Assembly (NCBI GenBank): GCA_028554755.1
Contig: JAPTOF010000003.1
Location: 11,630,001 to 11,694,000 of the forward strand
From: Cordia subcordata
Lineage: Eukaryota > Streptophyta > Magnoliopsida > Boraginales > Cordiaceae
Length of the DNA: 64,000 nt
Direction: 5' to 3'
Shown: positions 11,557-23,382 of the stretch, one piece after another
Layout of the letters: every line of letters starts with the position of its first letter
How positions within the stretch are numbered: the stretch's first letter is position 1
The notes under the pieces: model-generated
The model's database searches: none
The model's input: the letters and a program-made list of their open reading frames with translations, nothing else
Told to the model about the DNA's origin: nothing
Translations under genes and position numbers: made by a program

Positions 11557-12761
11557 ACATACAAAAGACTGGAGTTTAATGTAAAATATTAAGACACATC
11601 AAGTTCAATTTAAGTTCGTTGATGCGTTTGTTTTAATAAAAGAAAAGCATTTTATAAATGGCTTTAAGAAGAAAAGAAAAAAAAAACTCTTCACTCTTAC
11701 TTTTTGCTTTTACTATCTTATGCTTACCTTACCTTTTTATTAAATTATCTTAACGCTTTCATCCTATTTATTATTATAGTTTATTTAATAATCATTATAT
11801 ACTTATATTATATATGACATAAATTAAATGGTCTTTCTAAGGAGGGTGATACTGCACCTGTTGCTGTTAGATTCATATTCTCATGGATATAAAAACTTAT
11901 CAGTTTCAATCATTGTTTTATTAAATTTACTATTTTCAATAATTCCTTCTTTTTAGGAGTTTGGTTATATATATTTAGTACAAGAATGATTAGAAAACAG
12001 TAAATATTTATATAAATGGTGTCATTTATCAACTTTAACAAGTGTAGCATTTCACTTGTATTAGAAAAATCATAAATTAAATTATTAAATTATAATATTT
12101 TGATAATAATTTTCAAAAGTAAATAAATAACTATGTTTATATTGTGTTTTAAATTACAAATTTTTAATTTATTTAATAATTATTCTAATAATACAAATTA
12201 CTTTTCCATATACCTTAACCAAATATATAAATACTTATTCGATATACAACTTTTATTTAAACAATTAGCTACTTAATTAATTAAAGTCAAAACAAAAGAA
12301 AAAACTACTTAAAATTGAAAATACGTCTAAATAATTGTTTGTTAAATCAATCCAAACAGCCTCTAGAAAAGTCTTAAATATCACTATCAGTTGTTCATTT
12401 TTCATGGTGGGCTTGGGATATGTTGGATCCCGTAGCAATCAACATGCAATTAATGAATGTTCTTTCTTTTGGTTTGAAGTGAGACCTGGCTAGTTATCTG
12501 ATGCTAAAAACAACACGTCAATGGTTGACCATAGCTAGCTAGTTTGACCATTATACGGGAATGTCTAACCCCCATTTTTTTTCTTTCTTTAATAAGACAT
12601 TAGGACCCAAGAGATAACGTGTTTTACCAAAGAGATGCCACTTGGATAATACTCTTCTCTTCATGCTCTAATGTTGTTTATACAATCTCGATATTTCTAT
12701 AGATCCTAATAAGTTGTAATAATCGTACCAATATAACTTCTTCATGAGGTAATAACAAGTT
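11557..12761. other. AT-rich intergenic DNA, nothing recognised
   Basis: No open frame, splice-consistent exon or transposon protein is visible. Short TTA/ATT-rich stretches dominate. The aagag at 12762-12766 is the target duplication of copia A. Confidence 0.6.
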
Positions 12762-12766
12762 AAGAG

Positions 12767-12989
12767 TGATAAGGAGATATCTGATAAGGATCTTGTTAGC
12801 ATATATTAGCAAATCTTCAAACATCTTACAGAATATTCACCTATATCGTCTATATCGGTATAAACTGATTTGATTAGATACTTTCTGTAGTTAGGATACT
12901 AGTCTTGGAGAGCAAGACAACATTGTCTACATAGGAAACTTTATTTAAACATTATAAAGAACATATATGCAAAAGATCAAACCCTTTCA
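12767..12989 (+). repeat. 5' LTR of copia A
   Basis: The block is 223 bp, starts tgataaggag and ends ttca, directly before a tggtatca primer site. It pairs with 25666-25896. Confidence 0.85.
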
Positions 12990-13003
12990 TGGTATCAATT
13001 AGG
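12990..13003 (+). promoter_or_regulatory. Degenerate initiator-Met tRNA primer site
   Basis: tggtatcaatta directly follows the LTR. The usual copia site is tggtatcagagc, so the first eight bases fit and the rest has drifted. Confidence 0.7.
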
Positions 13004-13079
13004 TCCCTCTAATGAGATATGATTCCTTAAACATGCTTCCCACTATTTTTACATCTTCCAAATAGCATTTTTTCCTCTA

Positions 13080-13956
13080 ATGGCCAGCACAACACTCGTA
13101 TTTGACATCCAATTCTACTCAAGTTACCACTTTGACACCCATCACCTTGGATGAAAACAATTTTCCTTCCTCGTTGACTGCTATTAATGCAGCCAATCAG
13201 TTACCATTGAAACTTACTTCTTCGAACTATTATTCATGGAAGACATAATTTGATGCGTTTCTATATGGCTTTAATCTTATTGGCTATATTGATGGAATGA
13301 CACCATGTCCTTCCCCTCCCCTCGTGATAAAAAATGCTAAAGACATTGAAAAAGCTACACCCGCCTACTGGATACGGTGGGACAAGCTCTTTCTCCTAGA
13401 AATCATTGGCTGTTTCAGCCTTAATGTTGTTCCTATTGTTTGGTCAGGCTTCTCTGCTGCTGATGCATAGAGACGTCTTACAAAAGCTTATGCCAACCCA
13501 TCATCCTCTCTTATTATGGGTTCACGAAGTAGTTAACCTGTTATCTTACGGTAATCAAGACGTCGAAGTTCGTGACAATGCTAATGAGCTCTCTCTTGTT
13601 TGGGACCTTCTTTTAAAGAACTTTCTACTACAGTAGGAGCTCGTGATCGTGTCATTAATTTTGACAAACTGTGTGAAAAGTTGCTCGAATATGATTCCTT
13701 TTTATGTTGTAAAGATATGCGTGCATCCAGTCTTGTTGCACCACTTCCCATTAGGGTAAATGCTACTCGATAATCTAACAATGGCGAAAATACGGGGCGC
13801 TATCAGAACTCACATAAGCAAGTAGGCACTCCTGCAAATCAGTCTCAATGCAAGTACATTGATGAAGCATTCTTAGACAAAGCCAAATCAACAGCTATTT
13901 GTCAATTTTGTGGCAAGAAAGGCCATGCAGCGCGCCAGTGCTATACTATCAAAAGG
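13080..13956 (+). pseudogene. Copia A gag
   Basis: Read across several frames, this stretch encodes a copia gag of the short-LTR type: an opening block ending in LPLKLTSSNYYSW, then FDAFLYGFNLIGYIDG, and near its end a CCHC zinc knuckle CQFCGKKGHAARQC at 13900-13941 with all four metal ligands in place. The knuckle would bind element RNA. In-frame stops occur, for example after the SW block and near 13470. The protease frame follows without a gap. Confidence 0.8.
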
Positions 13957-14330
13957 ATGTTTTCTTCCTCGGCACCTCCTACTAATGCTGCTAATGCTAA
14001 TTCCACATGGCTTTTAGACTCAGGTGCCTCGCATCATATTACTAGTGACCTGGCATATTTCACATTAAGTTACCCGTATGATGGCTTTGAGGATGCCATA
14101 ATTGGTGATGATTCAGGTTTAGATATTTCTCATACCAATACCACTATTGTTCGCACCCCTTCTTCTTCTCGTCCTGTTCAATTAACTAATGTTTTGTGTG
14201 TTCCTGTTATATAGCATAATCTTCTTTCTACAATTCATTTTTATAAATCTAATAACACTACTATCGAGTTCTCACCCTCTAGTTTTATGTCAAGGATCTC
14301 ACCACGGTGGCAATCCTCACACAAAAACTA
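13957..14330 (+). pseudogene. Copia A protease region
   Basis: The frame has WLLDSGASHHIT, the retropepsin DSGA active-site motif, near the start, followed by an LTNVLCVPVI block as in other copia proteases. It stops at 14214 at a tag where the family continues with HNLLS, which is indeed encoded directly after the stop. The catalytic motif is intact but the frame is broken. Confidence 0.85.
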
Positions 14331-14683
14331 GGCAAGAATAATGTATATGAGTGGTCTACTACTAATGTAGCCTCCAACTCCTTCACTTCTCCAATTTCTA
14401 ATGCTTTATCGTTACGTACTTGGCATGACAGGATGGGCCATCTGAATCTCAAAACTTTACGTCGCAAATTGTCTAGTGCTTCAATTTCTTTTTCGAACTC
14501 TACTTTTTCTATTGTCATTTAAAAAAATGTCACAAACTTCTATTTAGACAATCTAGTCTTACCTCTAGTCATCTATTAGAATTGATTTTTACTGATGTTT
14601 GGGTCCTACTCCTATTTAATCAATACATGGGTATTCTTATTGTGTAGTGTTTGTTGATCGTTTCACAAAGTACATATGGCTAT
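14331..14683 (+). pseudogene. Copia A integrase, first part
   Basis: TWHDRMGHLNLKTLRR marks the H.H side of the integrase zinc-binding domain, and a degraded copy of the core follows, ending in VDRF.KYIWL at 14683. There the solo LTR interrupts it. The continuation of the same integrase begins at 17209. Confidence 0.75.
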
Positions 14684-16470
14684 TGATGTATTGGTTTTGT
14701 GTGTGTTTATGTATTGTATTTCTATACTTATCTGGAGGTGATTTGTGCTTATTAGATAACCTTAATATGGTATTTATACTATAGTCGTGCATACTCAAAT
14801 ATAAATGTTCATAGTTGAGTTTAGAAAGAAGATACTACACTAAATGCTTTATTTTATGCTGCAGGTGAGTTTTGGGATGGGATGAGCATATGAAAAAGAA
14901 TTGAGCTAAATGTTGAAGACTGCATATGAAAAGGTGAAGAAATGAGCCGGAAATGAAGCTTACAAGTTGAGCTATCAAGTAAGAGGGGGCTACTCAGTAG
15001 GGTCCCCCAGTACGTATCGACTAGCCAATGGGCCTCTTAGTAGGGTCCCCTGGTAAATCCAGAGAGCTCATTTCTATATCGGTCGATCCCCTTGAAGAAC
15101 TGGCTAACTGGTAGGGCCAGTCAGTTGTGATGCTGATCTATCTATAAAAACCCATTTTTTGGCCATTTTTAGGGGAACCTTTAGCGACTCACTCCGTGCT
15201 TCACATCCATCTCCAAAACCCTAATCCCAACCCTCACCCATCTCTCATACACACTTCCACACATAAAAACATTTGGAATCAAGCATCTGCGAGGATCAAA
15301 CACAAAGATTTGGGTGTTAGATCTTGGATTGTAAAGCATGACTATTGATAAAAAGGTATTTCTCTTTCATCATAAGTTAATCTATGAATGATTAAAGCTA
15401 TGTAGAGTGATTTACTCTTGTATTTTGGATGGATTATTACATTATTCTTATGGGTACTTGATGCATTCATGTATATATGCTTTATGTTTAGGGTTTCAAT
15501 GACTATTTTACATACATGTTTATGTGTTTGTAGAAATGCCTCAATGAAGTTGCAATATATATTGAAGTCTATTTTGCTATTAACCATTTCTAAATCATTG
15601 TATGAGCACGTCTATGTGTTTGTGTGGTGATTACATGAAGTGGGCCATGCTTATATACATGTCTATATGTGTGTTTTCATGTTTAATAGCTAGAATAGCT
15701 TCTATTGCATACATGTCGAGTGCTATTGCTTAAATTGGTGTACACTAAGCATGTCTATGTGTTTAGTAATAGGATATGTCCATATATTCTCGAATGCCAT
15801 GCCCTGGATGTATATGCCTTGTACTCAAACGTTTTTCCCGCTATTGTAATGATGATCGATGGAGATTAATTAAAGGCTAGCCTAGGTCAAGTCTTCTTTG
15901 GTTTTAAATCTAGCTAATAGGTTTGAGGATAGGTTAGTCGACTTTAGACCAACTAGGTCTTTGATTTAAATCTAGCCAATGGTTTAGACGCTAGTGTTTG
16001 ATCGATTTAAGTCACTTGGAACCTTAACTAACTAGCCCTAATGCTTTGGTCTAGCTCTAGGTAGACGTGCCTAGGGACAGACCCACACCAAGTCCTAGGA
16101 TTCCATTAGGAGATTAATTAAAGGCCTAGATAAGAGATTAAGCAACCCTAGTCAGAATGCAGTAATCACCGATAAGCAAGTTGTAATCTCCCTAATCTCC
16201 CATTTTTGACATTTGACTCCCCTTAGATTGCTTGATTCCCTTTTATTTTCTTGCCCTTAGGTAAGATCTAGTTTCCCGAGCTCCCTTTAAACCAAAAATA
16301 ATAAAAAGATCGTAATTTAGGGACCCAACACGTAGCTCTTTAAGACGTGCATAGCTTAAGAACACCACACACGTTTGGCCACCCCGTGGATTCGACCACT
16401 TGCACGCTATCCGATAGACGACCCGTGCGTTTGCGGGTCATTTAAGCTTGAACTCTGAAATAGCATATTA
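14684..16470 (+). mobile_element. Solo LTR of an Athila-type element inside copia A
   Basis: The block starts TGATGTATT, ends ATATTA (a drifted ACATCA) and is flanked by gctat (14679-14683) and gttat (16471-16475), an imperfect 5-bp duplication. It has the same order of landmarks as the solo LTR at 81-1866 read on the other strand: a GC-richer segment (about 15000-15130), repeated catgtctatgtgttt motifs, the paired ttaaatctagc(t/c)aa segments near 15910 and 15970, and a cgtttgcgggtca segment near the end. The length is 1787 bp. There is no internal sequence. Confidence 0.85.
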
Positions 16471-16482
16471 GTTATTTCCAAT

Positions 16483-17205
16483 TAGGGGTGTGCATTATTC
16501 GGGGAAACCCGATTACCGACCCGAAATTTCGGGTTCAGGGAAATCGGGTTTGGGGAAATGGGGAACGGGGAAAAAAATATCGGGGATGGGAAAAAATATT
16601 GGGGAATCGGGTTAGGGAATGGTATAATTTTTTTTATTTGGGGAATCCCCAAAACCCGAACTACTTCTTTTATTTTATTATCTATATATATATATATATA
16701 TATATATTTAATACATATTATATATTATATTTGGTTTTTTATTTCTCAGACATATCAAAGTTAACATTGAACCAACAAAAACAATAGCTAAGATTTGAAG
16801 GTTCATGGAGTAACGGAGAATGGAGATGAATGGTTATCGGCAATTTGTTAAAATAATGCTTTTCATTTATGCTTTGGACTTTTTATTTATGTTATAATTG
16901 ACTGATAATAGTTGACTGATGAGAGTATGGTCTATGTACTTTATTTACGTTGTGGTTTGAAACTATGGCTTATATACTTTATTTATGTTATGGTTTGAAG
17001 CTATCGTCTATGTAGTTAATTATGATGGCATATTTTCGGGGATTCCCCGATCCCCATTCATTTTTCCCCATTCCCCAATTCCCGAAAATGTATTCCCCAT
17101 TGGTGAATTGGGGCAGGGAACGGAATAAAGGTCCTTCCCCAAATATTATTTTGGGGAAAAAGAATTATGTTGATTGGGGCGGGAAATCACCAATGAACAC
17201 CCCTA
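16483..17205. mobile_element. Non-autonomous inverted-repeat DNA element (taggggtgt ends)
   Basis: The element starts taggggtgtgcatt and ends aatgaacacccct a, so the terminal inverted repeats agree in 12 of the first 13 bases. Only a 3-bp direct repeat, aat, flanks it (16480-16482 and 17206-17208), and removing the element plus one aat restores continuity of the copia A integrase frame. The interior is rich in ggggaa/ttcccc words arranged as further inverted repeats (cggggaaacccgatt and gattccccgatccccattc) and has no transposase. The ends look like those of hAT-type MITEs, but those normally make 8-bp duplications. Confidence 0.75.
16681..16707. repeat. (TA)n microsatellite
   Basis: This is a TA tract within the inverted-repeat element. 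Confidence 0.9.
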
Positions 17206-17208
17206 AAT

Positions 17209-18164
17209 GGCTTTAAAATCAAATGTTTTTCATATATTTGTGCACTTTCAAAAGACGGCTAAAAATGTTTTTCAAAGCTCAATTGGTAAAATTTATTCTG
17301 ATGGTGGCAAAGAGTTCAAAAGTCCAAAAACTTCTTTCGCCCAAAATGGAATTCAAGACTTGATCCCCCCTCCCCCAAAATACCCCCGAACATGTTGCAA
17401 CGGTGAAAAGAAGACATATAAATAGTCAAATGTGGGCTTTCTTTGCTACATCGTGCATCACTATCTCTATGGTTTTGGAGTTTTGCATTTTAGACTGCAG
17501 CATACTTAATTAATAGAATTCCAACTGCAAATCTAAATAGTGCTGCACCCTTTGAAAATATTTTTTCATAGAGCGCCCAATTATGATGACTCCGTACTTT
17601 TGGCTGTCTTTACTACCCTTGGACTAGACCATATAATGATAGCAAGCTAGCTACAACGACGCTTCACGCCATGTGTTTTTCTCGATTACTCGCTAGTTCA
17701 CAGTGCAAACATTTGCTATCACTTTCAAGCTCATAAATATTACTACTCTAGGCTAGTCTGATCTGTTGAAACACAATTCCGATATTCTAGACTTTCAAGC
17801 TCTAGGCAGGCCATTGACACTAGCAAATGATATACTGACTTAGATGAGTTACAATCACAATTCACAAATGTAATAGCAAATGATGCAGAACCAGGTTTTT
17901 CAACTCCTCTGGTCACTAAAATACCCACGCATGCACTAGTTTCATCAAAGCAAGCCGCACTCCCTTAAACCCCTCATCTCAGTCAAACCTAGCTAATAAC
18001 TCCCCATTTGATGGTTCTCATGTAAGTCATCCTAGTCCCTACGTCTTCAACACTCCGACACACCTCGAAAACCATTGCATGATGATCCAGTAATGTTGTC
18101 ATTTATTTAGAAAACGACATATCGACAAACACCCTTTGCTTCTGATGCCTTACCACACCCTGTC
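17209..18164 (+). pseudogene. Copia A integrase, second part, and linker to RT
   Basis: The frame resumes directly after the DNA element with ALKSNVFHIF and reaches the DGGKEF motif, which carries the second catalytic aspartate of the integrase core. The part that should hold the glutamate is degenerate. From about 17460 to 17640 the usual INRIPT and LRTFGCLYYP blocks of the integrase C-terminal side can be recognised between stops. The remainder up to 18164 is the variable linker and shows no conserved motif. Confidence 0.75.
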
Positions 18165-19390
18165 GTGCCACATTCTGCTCCAGCAAATAACACCCACCAC
18201 AAGCAAACTAGATTAGAAAATAACATTTGTTGTCCAACGAAATTCTTCGCTATGGCGGCAAAACTTCATCCCATTCCCTCCTTCATTGAACCACGTTCTG
18301 TTAGACAAGCCATGCAACATAAACATTGGACAAAAGCAATGAATGATGAACTAGCAGCTTTAGCGAAAAATAACACATGCAAACTTGTTCCCCGACGACC
18401 TGATTGAAATATAGTAGGTTGTAAGTGGGTGTTTTGAGTGAAAAGACGAGCTGATGGCAGTATTGAGCATTATAAGATGCGACTCATGGCAAAGGGATTT
18501 CATCAATGCTTGGGCCTAGACTACTACAAAACATTTAGTCCCCTAGTGAAACCTTTAACAATATGTGTGGTGCTAACAATTGCTGTGTCTCATAATTGGC
18601 AGGTTAATTAATTGGATATAAACAATGCAATCTTACATGGTCACTTAATGGAGGAGGTTTTATTGGATTAACCACCTGGGTTTTCTGATCCAACCAAACC
18701 CAACTATGTCTGCAAATTAATCAAGTCCTTTTATGGCCTCTAGTAGGCTCCGGGAACCTGGTTCCTAGAGCTTAAGAGTTATATTCTCTCGCTTGGTTTC
18801 TCTAATGCCAAGTCTAACTCAAGTCTTTTTGTCTATTACAAGGTAGATACGATAGCGTATATCTTGGTCTATGTTGGCGATATTCAAGTGACTAGCAACT
18901 CACCAAGATTCAACCAACAAGTAATTGCGGCCTTAGCTAGAAAATTCAGCATCAAATATCTTGGGGCACTTTCATTTTTTCTAGAGCTTGAAGCTATCAA
19001 AAGCTCGGCTGGACTTTTTCTTGTCCAACATAAATAAATACATGATCTCCTTGGGAAATTTCATATGGAGGGAGCAAAAGAGTTGAGCACGCCATATAGC
19101 ACTTCAACAGAGCTCACACTGCACGATATGACGTGCTTGAGAATGCGATAGCCTATAGAAGTCTTATTGGGGGTTTACAACACTTGTCTCTCACTTGTCC
19201 AGACATAGCTCATATAGCAATTCATGCATTGCCCTCGTCATTCGCACTGGACGGCTGCAAAACTCTTGTGACGTTACCTTAAACACACAATTTATTATGG
19301 ACTTCTAATTAGGCGAACAGAAGATCTCTAACACACCATATTCAGATGCTGATTGGGTAGGCAACAAGGATGACTATATGGTACCTCAGT
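18165..19390 (+). pseudogene. Copia A reverse transcriptase
   Basis: The frames carry the copia RT landmarks in order: EPRSVRQAMQHKHWTKAMNDE, VGCKWVF, MAKGFHQ.LGLDY..TFSPLVK, LDINNAILHGHL.EEV, PPGF, YVCKLIKSFYGL and, at 18870-18881, YVGD in place of the catalytic YVDD. Loss of one aspartate would itself inactivate the enzyme. There are also many stops and at least two frameshifts. It would have copied element RNA into cDNA. Confidence 0.85.
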
Positions 19391-19686
19391 TTATGTGGTC
19401 TTCTTGGTTAATAATCTAATTTCATGGAGTTCAAGGAAACAAAAAGCGTTGGCATGCTCCTCTACGGAACCGGAGTATAGGGCTGTGGCAACAACAACGG
19501 TTGAACTTTGCTGGTTAAAAAATCTGTTGAAAATTCTACATGTCAATAGCTCGTGTATGCCTCGCTTTCTTTGTGATAACATTGGAACGACTTTTCTCTG
19601 TGCCAATGCAGTGTTTCATTCTAAATGAAACACATCGCATTAGATTATCACTTTGTTAGAGAAAAAAAATTTCACCGGGGAGTTAT
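19391..19686 (+). pseudogene. Copia A RNase H, first part
   Basis: NNLISWSSRKQKALACSSTE is the copia RNase H block (usually ...ISWSSKKQ..VARSS.E), followed by EYRAVATTTVELCWLKNLL and FLCDN. The frame is cut at 19687 by copia B. Its end resumes at 25539. Confidence 0.85.
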
Positions 19687-20409
19687 TGTTGTAAAAATTT
19701 AGTCTAAAGGAAATAAACACAACTGTAGAACAAGTGCAAAAGTAATGTAGCAAAAATCAAATAGTAGCTTGAGGCGTATTATGAACACTGTCCTTAAGGA
19801 TATTTCGCCCAACTGTAACCATATCTCCCAGGATTCAACAAACTCTTTTAGTTTTGAACTAGGTTCAAGAACAGCAAAAGAAACTTAATATGAAATATCC
19901 AGCAGTCTTTTGAACAGAGTAGAGGAGAAGGATTTTTGTACCAGTGCATTTAGCTTGGAGAATGGAGGGTTATTTATAGGCTTCAGGCTCAGTAGAGTAG
20001 CTCGAAAATGATGCAGCTGAAAGTGAGAAATATTTGGTCTTCAACAGCTAAAGAGAAACTGCAGGTAGACTTTTAAGCACATGTTTTTACTTATTCAAAA
20101 AATGAAACACCAGGAGCAAAATTCGAACTATTCCGTTAAGACTAAAAATAAACTATCTTCTGAAAACCAAAAATAATAAATTTTAAAAAGTGGCTTGGAC
20201 CGGGCCTCACGTATATCTTGCATGCAGGGGGGGCAAATCCACCAATTTGAACTATCGGCCCAAATCTCATGCGCATGAGCCCAACCCCTTATCCTTTCTT
20301 TTACAAGCCCACTAGAGTGAAATCTAATATAAAGTGAGAAAAGATTTATCACTTTTCTAATGTGGGAAGTATTCTATTCCTTTTAAGGTACAAACAAAAA
20401 CACCCAACA
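19687..20409 (-). repeat. 3' LTR of copia B
   Basis: The LTR is 723 bp. It holds a TATA-like tataaata on the minus strand (19971-19978). About 120 bp between 20068 and 20190 is missing from the 5' LTR. The motif cttaaggatatttc at 19793-19806 is the exact reverse complement of 24914-24927 in the leader. Confidence 0.9.
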
Positions 20410-20419
20410 ATCCCCTACA
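20410..20419 (-). promoter_or_regulatory. Polypurine tract of copia B
   Basis: On the minus strand tgtagggga lies directly before the 3' LTR start, the position from which plus-strand cDNA synthesis is primed. Confidence 0.7.
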
Positions 20420-20975
20420 TAACTCAAAAGGATTAGAAGAAAACAACTTTGCTGGGTTTATATCATTGAGTATAATGCGTCGTATCTGGTGTCTTTTAGA
20501 CTATGAACCAGACCTAGATAGAATAAGATATAACTTATAGAATAATTGGTGAAGCTTTTAGCTTCTATGAACCAAGAATTCTTATTATAAGTTAAGATTC
20601 TTATCTATCACATTATACCCCCACAATTTGCTGTTCATCGCCGTTTTGCGCTAATAGGCCATGCGCGTGCCTGGTTATTCATGAGTGCTCTAGAAATTTT
20701 GCCATAAATTTCATAGGAGCGGCCCCACTCCACACTCATATAGGTTAATCCATCAAGTGTATTCTGCAATTAATACACCACCTATAAAGAATATGGATTT
20801 GATTAAGAGCATAGCTCAACCTCACTTTATTTGCAGTTCCACACTATTCACACCATAAGAGGGACAAAAATTTAATAGTGTTTAATATATCAACAAATGA
20901 CTTGTTATTACCCATATGAACCTAATTCATGGGATTGCCAATCACATAGGTTGGGTTACCATCATTGTTGATATC

Positions 20976-21566
20976 TCAAATAGGCAGCAGTCCCATTCCC
21001 CTTGATGTTTCACTAATTAGTTTTCTTCCCAAAGGTTTAGTCAGAGGATCAGCCAAATTCATCTCTGACTTCACATAATCTATGGAAATAATTCCATCTC
21101 TAAGCAGCTGCTTTATTACATTATGTCTCAAGCATATGTGTCTATTTTTCCCATTAAAGGTTTTGTTTTTTGCAATAGCTATTGCGGCTTGGCAATCACA
21201 ATGCATAGACACAGAAGGTGTTGGTTTTATTCCCAACGGAATACTTGCCAAGAAATTTCTCAGCCACTCGGCTTCATTACCAGCCAATTCTAATGCCACA
21301 AACTCTGATTCCATAGTTGACCTTGCAATTATGGTTTGTTTGGCTGATTTCCGAGATATTGCACCCCTACCAAGGGTGAACACATAGCCACTAGTGGATT
21401 TTGTTTCATTTGAATCAGAGATCCAGTTAGCATCATTGTATCCTTCTAACACAGTGGGAAATCCACTATATTTAATACCATGGTTCATGGTACCTCTCAA
21501 AAATTTCAATACTCTTACTAATGCATTCCAATGATCATGATTTGGATTATGAGTATACCTACTCAA
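20976..21566 (-). pseudogene. Copia B RNase H
   Basis: This is a 196-residue open frame starting in the RT-RNase H connection (SRYTHNP). It carries the RNase H acid residues in [22 protein letters not shown] and [11 protein letters not shown], then a histidine-rich RHICLRHN block and the end motif [10 protein letters not shown]. All the expected catalytic carboxylates are present. It would degrade RNA in the RNA-DNA hybrid. One frame break at about 21566 separates it from RT. Confidence 0.9.
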
Positions 21567-22396
21567 TCTAACACAGCATAAGCTATATCAGGTCTAGTAA
21601 AATTCATTAAATGCATTAGACTCCCAATAATTTGAGCATATATTTTTTGAGAGACAGCATCTCCTTTATTCTTTTTCAATTGGCTATTAGCATCATAAGG
21701 AGTGCTCACAGGTACCACATCAAAATTATTGAACCTTTTAAGAACTTTCTCCACATAATGTCCTTGATTTAACATTATATCATTATCATTTCGTATGATT
21801 TTTATGCCTAAGATGACACTAGCCTCTCCCATGTCTTTCATATCAAAATTAGAAGACAAAAACCTTTTAGTTCTTTGTATTATATCAAGGCTAGAACCAA
21901 ATATAAGCATGTCATCCACATAAAGGCATATAATCACACAATCACCATTATCAAGTTTTGTATAAACACATTTATCTACCTCGACAGATGAAAAACCATC
22001 ACACAACAAAACTTGATCAAATTTCTCATGCCACTGTTTAGGTGCTTGCTTTAGACCATATAACGACTTTAGTAGTTTACAAACTTTATTTTCTTTTCCG
22101 GCAACCACACAACCTTCAGGATGCTCCATGTAAATTTCTTCTTCTAAGTCACCATTTAAAAACGCAGTTTTAATATCCATTTGATGGATAAAAAGATTAT
22201 GGATAGAAGCCAAAGCAATTAAAATTCGAATAGAGGAAATTCTAGTTATAGGAGCATATGTATCAAAATAATCAATATTTTGTTTTTGAGTAAAGCCTTT
22301 TGCAACAAGTCTAGCTTTATATCTATCAATAGAACCATCAGGATTTAATTTCCTTTTGAAAATCCATTTGCAACCAAAAGGTTTAGCTCCTGGAGG
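21563..22396 (-). pseudogene. Copia B reverse transcriptase
   Basis: The open frame from 22213 has MDIKTAFLNGDLEEEIYM, LYGLKQAPKQWHEKFD, CLYVDDMLIFG with the catalytic YVDD at 21911-21922, and [17 protein letters not shown]. The upstream part, with the GCKWIFKRKLNPDG and VAKGFTQKQNIDYF blocks, is open from about 22396. A single frame problem at the end, at AVLD, is the only clear defect. The RT fragment at 63498-64000 is from the same family. Confidence 0.9.
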
Positions 22397-23298
22397 TCAA
22401 TCCACTAATTTCCAAGTATTATTTCGTAATATTGAATCTATTTCAATTTTTATGGCTTCTTTCCAAAATGGTGCACTAGAAGAAGAAATTGCATCAGAAA
22501 AAGTTAGAGGATCATCTTCTACAAGACAAGTATAAAAGTCGTTGCCTAAAGAATTTTCTTTTCTTGGTCTCTTACTCCTTCTCAAATTGTCATTTTCAAA
22601 ATCATTTTGAATAATAAGTGCACGAGAAATATCATCAGTTTTCAAAGGAAAGATGTTCTCAAAGAATTCAGCATTTTTTGTTTCAACAATAGTATTGCAT
22701 TCAATCACATCACTTTTGATTACAAGAAATCTATAAGCAGCACTATTGTTAGCATATCCAATGAACACACAATCAGATGTTTTGGATCCTATCTTTCTTT
22801 TCTTAGGATCAGGTAACATAACCTTAGCAAGACACCCCCACACTTTCAAATATTTTAAATTGGGAGCATACCCTTTCTATAACTCATATGGGGTTATTCC
22901 AGATTTTTTAATGGTATTCTATTTTGTAAATGACATGCAGACAAAAGAGCTTCATCCCAAAGATTATCAGGTGAATTAGAACTAACAAGCATGCAATTCA
23001 TCATTTCTTTTAAGGTTCTATTTTTCCTTTCAGCTATGCCATTTGACTCAGGTGAGTAGGGAGGTGTGATCTCATGAATTATTCCTTCCTTTTCACAATA
23101 TTCATTTAGCAACACATATTCACCACCTCTATCTAATCTAACTCTTTTAATCTTTTTATTCAATTGATTTTCTACTTCAGATTCATATGTCAGAAACATG
23201 TCAAAGGCTTCATCTTTATTTCTCAACAAATATACTTTTGTATATCTAGAAAAGTCATCTATAAAAGTCACATAATATCTTTTGCCTCCTCTAGTCAT
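22397..23298 (-). pseudogene. Copia B integrase core and C-terminal side
   Basis: The minus strand encodes [15 protein letters not shown] (first catalytic Asp), RLDRGGEY (second Asp; the family usually has RSDRGGEY) and [14 protein letters not shown] (catalytic Glu), then VWGCLAKVMLPDPKKRKIG and SDCVFIGYA typical of the integrase tail. A frame break lies at about 22860-22890. The enzyme would insert the cDNA into host DNA. The D-D-E residues are all present. Confidence 0.9.
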
Positions 23299-23382
23299 AG
23301 TTTGTTTTAAGTCTCCTATATCAGTGTGAATTAAGTTGAGTAACTCAGATTCTCTAAAGACAGAAGCACAAGATTTTTTAGT

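Noticed and set aside
11580..12370. A possible MITE with gcgtttgttttaat and complementary gatttaacaaac ends
   Set aside because: The inverted similarity is short and imperfect and I found no target duplication.
16486..16790. Glycine- and proline-rich open frames
   Set aside because: They are read-through of the ggggaa-rich inverted-repeat element; the two frames overlap and neither is conserved in type.
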